This document shows positions 8,209 to 16,195 of a DNA stretch of 64,000 nt, in pieces. The position numbers were made by a program, and so were the translations under genes. The stretch's first letter is position 1, and each line of letters opens with the position of its first letter. Origin of the DNA: Rhizorhabdus wittichii RW1. Lineage in GTDB: Bacteria; Pseudomonadota; Alphaproteobacteria; Sphingomonadales; Sphingomonadaceae. The notes under the pieces were generated by a model. It did not search any database. It was given only the letters and a program-made list of their open reading frames with translations, and was not told the DNA's origin. Location of the stretch: assembly GCA_000016765.1 (NCBI GenBank), contig CP000699.1, forward strand, positions 2,356,001 to 2,420,000, read 5' to 3'.

Positions 8209-9363
8209 TCACGCCTCCAGCCCGAGCAGCAGCGCCGAGCCGAAATTGCCGCCGAAGCCGGTGCACAGGGCGGTCGCGGCCTCGACCTGCCGGTCGCCCG
8301 CCTTGCCCTGGAGCTGCTCCACCGCCTCGACGACGTTGTTGAGGCCGTGAACATAGCCTTCGGACAGCAGCCCGCCATTGGTGTTGAGCGCGAAGCCGCG
8401 CCCCGCCTCGCCCCTGGCCGCGAAGTCGGCGACCTCGCCGGGGGCGAGGAAGCCGAAATCCTCGAGCTGCTGGAGGATCAGGTAGGAATAGGCGTCGTAG
8501 CATTGCACCAGGTCGATATCGGCCGGCGCGACACCCGTCGCGGCATAGAAGCGCGGCGCCACATGGGCGGAAAAGATGCGGGCGGGATCGTCGCCCGCCT
8601 TGTCCATCGCCCCGGCCCCGCGCCCGCCCGCGCGGATCGCGCCGAGGATATGGACCGGCCGGTTGCGCAGGGCGCGCGCCCGATCGGGCGTCGTCACCAC
8701 GATCGCGCAGGCGGCGTCGGTCTCCAGGCAGCAGTCGAGCCGGCGCAGCGGCGAGGCGATCATCGGCGCGGCGCGATAGTCGTCGATGGTCAGCGGATCG
8801 CGCAGCAGCGCCTTGGGGTTGGCGACCGCCTTGGCGCGCTGCCGCACCACCAGCGGGCCGAGTTCGTCGGGCGCCAGGCCGCGATCGTGGAGGTAGCGCT
8901 GCGCCGCCAGCGCGAACAGGTTGACCGGCCCGCGAAAGCCGTAGGGGGTGAGGAACTGCTCCTCCATCCCATCGCTCGACCCGAGCGAGATCTGCCCCAT
9001 GCGCTTGCCGCTGCGGCCGTTGAGCGAGCGATAGACCACCACCGTCTCGGCGAGCCCCGCCGCGACGACCATCGCCGCGTCGCCGAGGATCGCCGCCGCC
9101 TGGCTGCCGCCGCCATGATAGTCGTTGGTCCAGCCATGGCCGGCGAGGCCGAGCATCCGCGCGACCATGTGGGTCGGCACCGAATCAGACAAGGCGTAGG
9201 ACAGCAGCCCGTCGACGTCGCGGCCTTCGAGACCGGCGTCGGCGACCGCCGCATGGACGGCCTCCATCGTCAGGTCGAGCACGGTCCGGCCGGATTCGCG
9301 GCTGAAGCGCGTATAGCCGACCCCGGCGATCGCCGCCTTGCCCGAAAACGCCTGCCTCTCCAC
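8209..9363 (-). CDS. Thiolase-fold protein of the SCP-x/Ltp2 type, without the nucleophilic Cys
   Basis: 384 residues of the SCP-x-like thiolase superfamily, starting at GTG behind an AGGAGG-type ribosome site. The first half begins GKAAIAGVGYTRFSRESGRT. Where a true thiolase has its acyl-carrying Cys, this protein has Ser87 in the stretch HGGGSQAAA. The C-terminal half keeps VQCYDAYSYL and a closing Cys-containing CTGFGGNFGSALLLG. In Mycobacterium Ltp2 a thiolase fold lacking thiolase Cys chemistry performs retro-aldol cleavage of a CoA-thioester side chain together with a DUF35 protein. The nearby DUF35 gene makes that activity the best guess here. Lipid-transfer annotation is the alternative. 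Confidence 0.8.
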   Translation of the reverse strand: MERQAFSGKAAIAGVGYTRFSRESGRTVLDLTMEAVHAAVADAGLEGRDVDGLLSYALSDSVPTHMVARMLGLAGHGWTNDYHGGGSQAAAILGDAAMVVAAGLAETVVVYRSLNGRSGKRMGQISLGSSDGMEEQFLTPYGFRGPVNLFALAAQRYLHDRGLAPDELGPLVVRQRAKAVANPKALLRDPLTIDDYRAAPMIASPLRRLDCCLETDAACAIVVTTPDRARALRNRPVHILGAIRAGGRGAGAMDKAGDDPARIFSAHVAPRFYAATGVAPADIDLVQCYDAYSYLILQQLEDFGFLAPGEVADFAARGEAGRGFALNTNGGLLSEGYVHGLNNVVEAVEQLQGKAGDRQVEAATALCTGFGGNFGSALLLGLEA

Positions 9364-9390
9364 GCCCGACTCCGTCCTCCTCTACCCAGT

Positions 9391-9527
9391 TCGTCATGCC
9401 GGCGGAGGCCGGCATCTCAGGCGTCTCCCCCAATCGTCATTCCCGCGAAAGCGGGAATCCATGGACGGCGGCACCTCCCATCAAACAGCGTCCCGTTTCC
9501 GTGGATTCCCGCTTTCGCGGGAATGAC
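9391..9527. repeat. Palindromic intergenic repeats, including a large inverted pair
   Basis: Three related palindromes lie between the thiolase-like gene and the upstream LLM gene. A GCCGGCGGAGGCCGGC unit lies at about 9399-9414. Then comes a head-to-head pair of the TTCCCGCGAAAGCGGGAA type at about 9436-9463 and 9500-9527, whose arms are inverted copies that could pair over about 25 bp around a 36-nt loop. The same family recurs at 34,774, 35,356, 46,470, 48,901 and 50,430. It lies inside the minus-strand catabolic run and may form an RNA stem that affects readthrough. Confidence 0.9.
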
Positions 9528-9560
9528 GAAGGGGAGGACGGTTCGATCCTGCCCTGCCCC

Positions 9561-10622
9561 CTACCGGAACGCCGGCATCACCTCCTTGGCGAAGAAGGAC
9601 ACCAGGCGCTTCATCTCGGCCATCGGCAGCGGCCGGGTGCTGCCGAAGTCGCACATCAGGTTCGAATAGCCGAAATCCTGCAGCATCCTCACCTGGCCGA
9701 TCACGCGCTCGGGATCGCCGATCACCTCCATCTTGTCCCAGCGGAAATCGTCGCTGACCTCGCCGCCCTTCATATATTTGGCTTCCCAGGACTCGTAGCC
9801 CTTGGCGATCTTGCCCGTCTTGGGGTCGATCGGCGCGCTTTCCTTGTTGATGATCTTGCCGCGGTCGAAGCCGGCCTCGAAGGCGCGGAAGTCCTCGCGC
9901 GCCTTCTCGTTGGTGTCGGCGACGTAGACGCTGCGCATCGCGCATAGCGAGTGGCCGTCGACGGCGTGGCCCGCCGCCGTCATCGCCTCCTGCCAGGCCT
10001 CCGCCGCGCGCTTGAGCGAGCCGAAGGTCGCCAGCGCGTCGGCCATGATCGGCAGGCCGCGCGCCGCATAGCGCTGCACCGTGTCGGGGCTGACCGACGC
10101 CACCCAGGTCGGGATCCGCTTCTGCAACGGCCGGGGCTTCAGGTTGACGCTCTCGCAGCTGTAGAATTTGCCCGTATGGCTGACGTCGTCCTCGCGCCAC
10201 AGCCGGTTGATCAGGTCGAGCGCCTCGTCGAACCGCTCGCGCGCCTCGGACAGGTCGACGCCGAGCCGGCTGAACTCGAGCGACTGGTAGCCGCGACCGA
10301 TGCCGAAGTCGAAGCGGCCGTTCGACAGCAGGTCGAGCTGGGCGATCTCCTCGGCGATCAGGATCGGGTTGTGCAGCGGCAGGATCAGCACGCCGCTGCC
10401 GAGCCGGATCTTCGAGGTGCGCGCGGCGAGGTAGGACAGCATCGCCGGGATGTTGGTGCACAGGCCATAGTCACGGAAATGATGCTCGGCGACCCAGACG
10501 CCGTCGAAGCCGCATTCCTCGAGATGCTCGACCAGCTCGGTGTTGTAGTCGTAGACCTGTTTCTCGCTCCAGCCGGCATGCTGGTGGTAGAGCAGGAAGG
10601 CGGAGAATTTCATGCGCGCCAT
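9561..10622 (-). CDS. LLM-class flavin-dependent oxidoreductase
   Basis: 353 residues of the luciferase-like monooxygenase class. Diagnostic stretches are KFSAFLLYHQHAG at the start, GFDGVWVAEHHFRDYG, LGSGVLILPLHNPILIAEEIAQLD, NGRFDFGIGRGYQSLEF and KRIPTWVASVSPDTVQRYA. The HH of AEHHF is conserved in this class, as in the 15,158 paralogue. Either ATG 10,622 or an ATG 9 bp downstream could be the start; the second matches the family better, and neither has a strong ribosome site. It follows the second acyl-CoA synthetase by 1 bp and is separated from the next gene by palindromic repeats. Likely an FMNH2/O2 monooxygenase; substrate unknown. Confidence 0.88.
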   Translation of the reverse strand: MARMKFSAFLLYHQHAGWSEKQVYDYNTELVEHLEECGFDGVWVAEHHFRDYGLCTNIPAMLSYLAARTSKIRLGSGVLILPLHNPILIAEEIAQLDLLSNGRFDFGIGRGYQSLEFSRLGVDLSEARERFDEALDLINRLWREDDVSHTGKFYSCESVNLKPRPLQKRIPTWVASVSPDTVQRYAARGLPIMADALATFGSLKRAAEAWQEAMTAAGHAVDGHSLCAMRSVYVADTNEKAREDFRAFEAGFDRGKIINKESAPIDPKTGKIAKGYESWEAKYMKGGEVSDDFRWDKMEVIGDPERVIGQVRMLQDFGYSNLMCDFGSTRPLPMAEMKRLVSFFAKEVMPAFR

Positions 10623-10623
10623 G

Positions 10624-12261
10624 TCAGGCTTGTCCAGCGTCTGAATATTGGCGGGCGCTCGTTCGCAGTACATCTTTCGCCACCTTGCCATTTGCGTTGA
10701 GCGGAAGCTCCGTGCCGAGCACGAAGGTCCGGGGAACCTTGTAGTTGGCCATGTTCTCGCGGGCCCAGGCGGTCAGCGCCTCGGCGGTGACGTCGCTGCC
10801 CGGATGCGGGATGACGAAGGCGACGCCGACCTCGCCCAGCCGCCGGTCGGCGACGCCCACCACCGACACCGCCGACATCAGCCCCGACGACAGCAACAGG
10901 TTCTCGACCTCGGCCGGGTAGACGTTGAAGCCGCCGCAGGTGAACATGTCCTTCTTGCGGTCGACGATGCGGATGCAGCCATGGCTTTCGAGCAGGCCGA
11001 TGTCGCCGCTGTGCAGCCAGCCGTCGGCGTCGATCGCGGCGGCGGTCAGCTCGGGCTCGCGCCAATAGCCCTGCATGACGTTGTAGCCGCGCATCACGAT
11101 CTCGCCGGTCTGGCCCTGCGGCACCGGCCGGTTCCCGTCGTCGACGATGCGGACCTCGACCCCGTCCATCGGCCGCCCCGTGGTCGTCGAGACGACGTCC
11201 TCGGGATCGTCGGCGCGGGTCATCGAGACGACGCAGCCCTCGATCAGCCCATAGGCGTTGATCGCGCGCCGTACGCCCAGTTCGGCGCGGACCCGGCGCA
11301 GCAGCTCCATCGGCACGCTCGCCGCGCCGATGAAGCAGACGCGCATCGTCGTCACCTCGGCGCCGGTGCGGGCGCGCTGGTCGAGCAGGGCGAGGTAGAG
11401 GTTGGGCGGCCCCGAGGCGACGGTGATGCCGTGGCGCAGGATCAGGTCCAGCGCGCGCGCCGGATCGAAGATGTCCATCAGCACCATCGTCATGCCGCGC
11501 TCGGCGCTGGCGAGGATGCCCGCGTTGAGGCCGAAGCCGTGCGAGAAGGGCGGGATCACCAGATAGACGTCGCCCGCGCGCAGCGCCGCGACGTCGGCCC
11601 AGTCGCGATAGGCGCGCATCAGCTGGCCATGGCTGAGCTGTACCCCCTTGGGCGCGCCGGTCGATCCCGAGGTGAACATCACCTCGGCCAGCATCTCCTC
11701 GTCGATCCCGGCGATCACCGCATCGAGATCGGCGTCGGACACGCCCTCGCCGCTCGCCAGGAAATCGGCGAAGCCGACCTCGCCCGGCGCGGAAGCGGAG
11801 TCCTCGTCGAGGCGGACGATGCGGCGCACCGCCGGCAGCCGGTCGAACGGCCGGTCGGTTCCCGCGCCGTAAGCCGCCTTGACGATGTCGATCAGCCGGG
11901 TGCCCGCGCATTCGCCGACGGTGACGAGCAGCTTGGCGCCGGTCGCCTCCAGCAGCGGGCCGACCTCGCGCGCCTTGAGCCGGGTCGACAGCGGCATCAG
12001 CACCGCGCCCGCCATCCAGGCGGCGTGCGCCGCGATCACCCAGCGGGTGACGTTGGGCGCCCAGCAGACGACGAAGTCGCCGGGCGCGATCCCGGCCGCG
12101 ATCAGCGCGCGGGCCATGCGGCGCGCCGCGTCGTGGAGGTCGCGGACGCTGGTCTCGCGGTCGCCCTCGCGCACCGCGATCCGATCGGCATGGTCGATGG
12201 CGCGGTCGCGCAGCAGGTGCGCGATGCTGCGATGGGCGGTCAGGGTGTCGGTCGATGCCAT
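10624..12261 (-). CDS. AMP-dependent acyl-CoA synthetase (second copy)
   Basis: 545 residues of the ANL superfamily. P-loop FTSGSTGAPKG (about residues 196-206), then INAYGLIEG, GWLHSGDIGLLESHG, DRKKDMFTCGGFNVYPAEVE, and a C-terminal LNANGKVAKDVLR with the catalytic Lys. This pattern is typical of medium/long-chain or aryl-acid CoA ligases of the FadD3/FadD17 kind. It differs clearly from the ligase at 5,301, so the pathway probably activates two different acids or one acid at two stages. It lies 2 bp downstream of an SDR gene and 1 bp upstream of an LLM gene. Confidence 0.9.
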   Translation of the reverse strand: MASTDTLTAHRSIAHLLRDRAIDHADRIAVREGDRETSVRDLHDAARRMARALIAAGIAPGDFVVCWAPNVTRWVIAAHAAWMAGAVLMPLSTRLKAREVGPLLEATGAKLLVTVGECAGTRLIDIVKAAYGAGTDRPFDRLPAVRRIVRLDEDSASAPGEVGFADFLASGEGVSDADLDAVIAGIDEEMLAEVMFTSGSTGAPKGVQLSHGQLMRAYRDWADVAALRAGDVYLVIPPFSHGFGLNAGILASAERGMTMVLMDIFDPARALDLILRHGITVASGPPNLYLALLDQRARTGAEVTTMRVCFIGAASVPMELLRRVRAELGVRRAINAYGLIEGCVVSMTRADDPEDVVSTTTGRPMDGVEVRIVDDGNRPVPQGQTGEIVMRGYNVMQGYWREPELTAAAIDADGWLHSGDIGLLESHGCIRIVDRKKDMFTCGGFNVYPAEVENLLLSSGLMSAVSVVGVADRRLGEVGVAFVIPHPGSDVTAEALTAWARENMANYKVPRTFVLGTELPLNANGKVAKDVLRTSARQYSDAGQA

Positions 12262-12263
12262 GG

Positions 12264-12965
12264 TCAGCCCACCATCGTCAGACCGCCGCTGACGCTCAAG
12301 GTCTGGCCGGTGACGAAGGCCGAATCGTCGCCCAGGAAGAAGGCGACCGCGCCGGCGATGTCCGACGCCTCGGCCACGCGCTTCATCGGCGTCTTGGCGG
12401 CGAGCTTGTCCATCACGTCGCCATGCGCCGCCGACATCGGCGTGCGAACCGGGCCTGGGGAGACATTGTTGACGCGGACGCCGAAGCGGCCGACCTCCTG
12501 CGCCAGGCTGCGGGTGAAGGCGGCGAGGCCGCCCTTGGCCGCCGAGTAGACGGCTTCCCCCGCCGCCCCGGCCCGCGCCGAATCGGAGATGATGTTGACC
12601 ACCGATCCGCCGCCGGCCTCGATCATCGACGGCACGACGACGTGGCAGGCCTGGATCGCCGCGGTCAGGTTGACCGCGACCAGCAGGTCCCAGCGCGGTT
12701 CGAGCTGGAGGAAACGGCCGACCTGCGCGACGCCCGCGCAGTTGACCAGGCCGTGGACCGGGCCGCCCGCCACGATGCGGTCGAGCGCGGCCTGGTAGCC
12801 CCCCGCGTCGGTGATGTCCTGCGCGACCCGCTCGGCCAGCGCGGGCGAGGCGCCCGGAAAGGCGAGGTCTACGCCGATCACCTGCCAGCCGCGCGCGGCC
12901 AGCAGCTCGGCGATCGCGGCGCCGATCGCGCCGGCCGCCCCGGTCAGGATGACCCGGCGGCTCAT
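12264..12965 (-). CDS. SDR-family oxidoreductase
   Basis: 233 residues with all classical SDR elements: TGAAGAIG nucleotide loop (residues 8-15), VNCAGVA (74-80), catalytic Ser127, Tyr140 and Lys144 (YSAAK), and the C-terminal VSGGLTMVG. It should oxidise an alcohol or reduce a ketone with NAD(P). The DL at residues 33-34 after the second strand favours NAD(H). The start overlaps the stop of the PaaK-like gene by 4 bp. It contrasts with the SDR at 1,625, which has lost its catalytic Tyr. Confidence 0.9.
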   Translation of the reverse strand: MSRRVILTGAAGAIGAAIAELLAARGWQVIGVDLAFPGASPALAERVAQDITDAGGYQAALDRIVAGGPVHGLVNCAGVAQVGRFLQLEPRWDLLVAVNLTAAIQACHVVVPSMIEAGGGSVVNIISDSARAGAAGEAVYSAAKGGLAAFTRSLAQEVGRFGVRVNNVSPGPVRTPMSAAHGDVMDKLAAKTPMKRVAEASDIAGAVAFFLGDDSAFVTGQTLSVSGGLTMVG

Positions 12966-14041
12966 GCCGCGATCCCCGGCGCGTCGCCATGCTGGCCGCG
13001 CAGGTCGTGGACGACGCCGCGCGGCTTGCCCTCGATCTCCCCGGCGAACGAGGTCTCGACCGCGATCGACACCGGGCAGGCCGCGGCGATCGCCTGGTCG
13101 ACCCGGCTCAGCCACATCGGATTCTTGACCAGCGTCTCGCGGTTGAAGCCGACCTTGAGCGTCGCCGCGTCGAGCGTGCGGTCGCCGCGATCGATCTCCA
13201 GCGTCCAGGCCGACACGCCGTCGATCAGCGCGAGCTGCCGGCGCAGCGCGTCGAGCGACACCCAGCGGCCGCGCAGCAGCACATGGTCGCCAAGGGTGCG
13301 GTCGAACAGGCCGGCGTCGCTCTTCGGCGCGGCGCGCAGCGTGCCGGTGCGCAGCACATCGTCCTTCAGCGCCGCGCAGAAGGTCGGCCGCACGACGATC
13401 TCGGCGTCGCCGACGTCGTCGCCCAGGTCCTCGGCGACGATCCTGTCGCTGTCGGTCGCCGCGAGCGCGATGGTGCCGCCCACCGCTTCCCACGGGCCGC
13501 CGCAGCGCCAGGCGAGCGGCAGGCCGAAGAAGGGATCGAAATAGAGCTCGGCGACCTCGGCCTCGAACTCGCGGGCAAGGCGCTTGCGCAGGCCGGCGGT
13601 CGCGACCTCGCCGCCGATGACGATCCGTTCGAGGCCCAGCTCGACCGGGTCGACGTTGAACTCCATGTAGAGCCGCGCGAGGAAATCGGCGGCGCCGCAC
13701 GGCGTGGTGATCAGCACCGTCGGCTTGAGCGAGCGGATCGCCGCCAGCAGCCGCATCCGGCCGCGCGCGCCGGTGACCGCCACCGACTGGACGAGCGGCG
13801 CGGCGGCGCGGGCGAGCAGCGCGACCGACAGCGAGGCCGGCTGCTCCATCGCGATCAGCACCCGGTCACGGGCGCCCAGCTCGCATCCCTTCAGCGCTTC
13901 GCGCGCGATCGCCTCGGCGGCGTCCCAGTCCTGCGGACCGAGGCCGATCACCGCCTCGGTCGGCTCGCCGGCGAACAGAATGGAGCCCGCGGGCGCGGAC
14001 GGACGGGCCGCCAGGAGGTCCCGGCGCGTATGCCACTGCAT
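12962..14041 (-). CDS. PaaK-like adenylate-forming protein with degenerate P-loop
   Basis: 359 residues. The middle resembles phenylacetate-CoA ligase: LKPTVLITTPCGAADFLARL, then LERIVIGGEVATAGLRKRLA and a strand leading to AELYFDPFFG, where ligases have D-x-YG-x-TE. The N-terminus is short, and the ATP loop, normally SSGTTGKPT, reads LFAGEPTEAVIG at about residues 22-33, without the Ser/Thr/Gly/Lys pattern. Part of the C-terminal domain is present (LLRGRWVSLDALRRQL). Activity as a CoA ligase is therefore doubtful; it may be a binding or regulatory relative. Its start is 1 bp from the LLM stop. Confidence 0.6.
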   Translation of the reverse strand: MQWHTRRDLLAARPSAPAGSILFAGEPTEAVIGLGPQDWDAAEAIAREALKGCELGARDRVLIAMEQPASLSVALLARAAAPLVQSVAVTGARGRMRLLAAIRSLKPTVLITTPCGAADFLARLYMEFNVDPVELGLERIVIGGEVATAGLRKRLAREFEAEVAELYFDPFFGLPLAWRCGGPWEAVGGTIALAATDSDRIVAEDLGDDVGDAEIVVRPTFCAALKDDVLRTGTLRAAPKSDAGLFDRTLGDHVLLRGRWVSLDALRRQLALIDGVSAWTLEIDRGDRTLDAATLKVGFNRETLVKNPMWLSRVDQAIAAACPVSIAVETSFAGEIEGKPRGVVHDLRGQHGDAPGIAA

Positions 14042-14042
14042 G

Positions 14043-15158
14043 TCAGCCTCCGACGGCGGCGCTGAGCTTGCGCGCGGGGATGTCGGTATCGGCGAAGCCG
14101 GCGACCTCCTTCGCGAACAGGTTCATCGAGCTCACGATCTCGCTATGGGCGATGCCGCCCACCTCGAACTGGAGGATCAGGTCGGTCGCGCCGGCGGCGA
14201 AGAACTCGTCCATCGCCTTGCGCGATTCCTCGGGATTGGCGATCACCACCATGCGGTTGTCGGTCAGTTCCTGGAGCGCCTTCTCCTCGGTCATGCCGAC
14301 CGCGGTCTGGCCGAACAGGCGATGGGTGGCGTGGCGCGCGTCGGTATAGTCGGGCGGCGCGACCAGGCTGATCTGCCGGCGCAGGTACCAGATATAGGCG
14401 CTGACGATCGCCTCGATGTCCGAATCGGCGTGGGTGACGTGCCACGGCACCATGATCGCGATCCGCGCCTTGGCCGGATCGAAGCCGTTGCGGGCCAGCT
14501 CCGCCTTATATTCGGCGATGTCGTCGGCGAGGCCGGAGAGGCCCTTGAGGATCGGCATGCACAGCAGGTGATAGCCATGCTTGGCGGCGGCGAGGAAGCC
14601 GTCGAGGCTGGTCGAGGCGACCCAGACCTCCGGGTGCGGCTTCTGGACGACGCGGGGCAGGACCGACACGCCCGGAATCTCGTAATATTTGCCGCTGCGG
14701 GTCACTTCGGCGCCGTCGGCCTTGAAGATCTCCAGCACCGCGTCGAGATGGTCCTCCCAGATCTGGCGGCTCTGCTCGAACGGGCGCTGGAACGCCTGAT
14801 ATTCGAGCGGCGACGCGCCGCGCCCGGTACCGAACAGGACGCGGCCGTTGCTGATCACGTCGAGCGTGCCGACCCGCTCCGCCACCCGGATCGGGCTGAG
14901 GAAGGGCAGCAGCATCACGCCGAGGCCGAGCTTGATGTTCTTGGTCGTCCGCGCCGCGGCGGCGAGCATCAGGTCGGGCGCCGAGGAGTGCGAGAAGCCG
15001 CGGGTGAAATGATGCTCCACGAACCAGGCGGCGTCATAGCCGAGCTGGTCGGCGATATCGATCTGCTCCAGCACGTTGTGGAAGGTCTTCTGCTCGACCT
15101 CGGCGGAGCGCCCGCGCACCGACATCTCGAAGAATATGCCAAAATTTCGCTTCGACAC
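14043..15158 (-). CDS. LLM-class flavin-dependent oxidoreductase, first gene of the minus-strand catabolic run
   Basis: 371 residues. Typical luciferase-like stretches are KRNFGIFFEMSVRG, YDAAWFVEHHFTRGFSHSSAPD, LGLGVMLLPFLSPIRVAERVGTLDVISNGRVLFGTGRGASPLEYQ, and PHPEVWVASTSLDGF. A GTG start is chosen because an AGGGAGAGG ribosome site lies upstream; ATG 15,185 and TTG 15,221 are in-frame alternatives. As promoter-proximal gene of a 14-gene co-directional run it is the probable first reading frame behind the divergent TetR control region. FMN-dependent monooxygenase is the likely activity. Confidence 0.87.
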   Translation of the reverse strand: MSKRNFGIFFEMSVRGRSAEVEQKTFHNVLEQIDIADQLGYDAAWFVEHHFTRGFSHSSAPDLMLAAAARTTKNIKLGLGVMLLPFLSPIRVAERVGTLDVISNGRVLFGTGRGASPLEYQAFQRPFEQSRQIWEDHLDAVLEIFKADGAEVTRSGKYYEIPGVSVLPRVVQKPHPEVWVASTSLDGFLAAAKHGYHLLCMPILKGLSGLADDIAEYKAELARNGFDPAKARIAIMVPWHVTHADSDIEAIVSAYIWYLRRQISLVAPPDYTDARHATHRLFGQTAVGMTEEKALQELTDNRMVVIANPEESRKAMDEFFAAGATDLILQFEVGGIAHSEIVSSMNLFAKEVAGFADTDIPARKLSAAVGG

Positions 15159-15185
15159 CTGCTCTGCCTCTCCCTTTGGAAGCAT

Positions 15186-15574
15186 CGGCGGTCCCTGACC
15201 GCGCGCCCCAACCGTAATCAAACAACAAACCTAGCGATCGCTTGGTTATGATTTCCGACTCCCTCCCCGTCAACCCATTTTCGAGTTTGGGTCCTGCAAA
15301 TAATGCGATTGCGTGAGACTATATCGGATATTGAACATGTCTCACGACGCATAAAAAGCGCTTGCTTGGCCGAGCAGGCCGTGCCTAGGCTGACAAAGGT
15401 TTCGCTGCGATCGCCCGGTTTCCCGGCTTCAGCCAAGCGGTTCACCGGGCGGCCGGCACGATCTCGGCCCGGGCGCCGGTGGCACCGGCCGACGACGAGG
15501 TCGAGCATCCGGTTGCTCGACTGCGGCGCTGTTGCTAGATGACCGGCCAGAGGCCGCTACACAGGAGAAAAGGC
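15186..15574. promoter_or_regulatory. Divergent control region between catabolic run and tetR
   Basis: About 390 bp without a convincing gene separate the minus-strand LLM gene and the plus-strand tetR. It is less GC-rich than the flanks around 15,215-15,350 (for example aataatgcgattgcg and actatatcggatattg), which suits divergent promoters. The only clear element is the palindrome at 15,228-15,247. A short frame at 15,303-15,542 has no ribosome site or family resemblance and was not called. Confidence 0.5.
15228..15247. promoter_or_regulatory. Palindrome, candidate TetR operator
   Basis: A 20-bp palindrome with core AGCGATCGCT flanked by AACC and GGTT; only one symmetric pair (t/t) breaks it. 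Size and symmetry suit a TetR-family dimer. It sits 60-90 bp upstream of the candidate starts of the first LLM gene and about 330 bp from tetR, so it could control the minus-strand catabolic promoter. Confidence 0.55.
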
Positions 15575-16195
15575 TTGCCCAAGGAGGTTGCGACAGCGGA
15601 ACGCTCGTCGACGCGGCGCAAGAGCGGCCGGCGCGAGGAGATATTGCAGATCGCGCGGACCCTGTTCGCCGAGAAGGGCTTCGAGTCCGCCAGCATCCGC
15701 GAGATCGGCGACGCCGCCGGCATCCTGTCGGGAAGCCTCTATTATCATTTCGCGACCAAGGACGACATGCTCGACGAGCTGGTCCGTCCGTTCGTGCTGC
15801 CGCTGCTCAAGCAATATGAGGTGATCGCGCATAGCGACGCCGACGCGCCCGACCGGCTGCGGCAGATGATCCAGTTCGGCCTGCAGAACCTGGTCCAGGA
15901 GCCCGATCTCCTCAAGATCGTCGCCAACGACCGCAAGTTCTTCGCCAAGTCCGAGCGGTTCAGCTATGTCGAGGAAGCCTGGCAGGACATCTTCCAGATC
16001 TGGTACGGCGTGCTGCAGGACGGCGTCCGCCAGGGCCAGTTCCGCAGCGACCTCAACCTCCACATCACGCTGCGCATGATCATCGAGCTGCTCAACGGCA
16101 CGGTCGACTGGTTCCGGCCTGACGGCCGCTTCACGATCGAGCAGGTGATCGACACCCAGGTCGAGCTGCTGTTCGGGGGCCTCACCCCGCGCTGA
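15575..16195 (+). CDS. TetR/AcrR-family transcriptional regulator
   Basis: 206 residues from a TTG start chosen for the ribosome site AGGAGA at 15,563, 7 nt upstream; an ATG at 15,539 would add 12 residues but has no such site. The N-terminal helix-turn-helix is clear: EEILQIARTLFAEKGFESASIREIGDAAGILSG followed by SLYYHFATKDDMLDELV. The C-terminal ligand domain includes DRKFFAKSERFSYVEEAWQDIFQIW, like the KstR2/FadR-type regulators that respond to acyl-CoA compounds. It diverges from the LLM-led run and probably represses it until a CoA-ester intermediate accumulates (inference). It converges with iclR, overlapping by 14 bp. Confidence 0.92.
   Translation: MPKEVATAERSSTRRKSGRREEILQIARTLFAEKGFESASIREIGDAAGILSGSLYYHFATKDDMLDELVRPFVLPLLKQYEVIAHSDADAPDRLRQMIQFGLQNLVQEPDLLKIVANDRKFFAKSERFSYVEEAWQDIFQIWYGVLQDGVRQGQFRSDLNLHITLRMIIELLNGTVDWFRPDGRFTIEQVIDTQVELLFGGLTPR

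Noticed and set aside
9391-9527. Possible CRISPR array because of repeated units
   Set aside because: Units are inverted pairs with palindromic cores, not direct repeats with regular spacers, and no cas gene is near.
15303-15542. Short plus-strand frame (79 codons) in the region between the LLM and tetR genes
   Set aside because: No ribosome site, no family resemblance, and it lies in the expected divergent promoter region.
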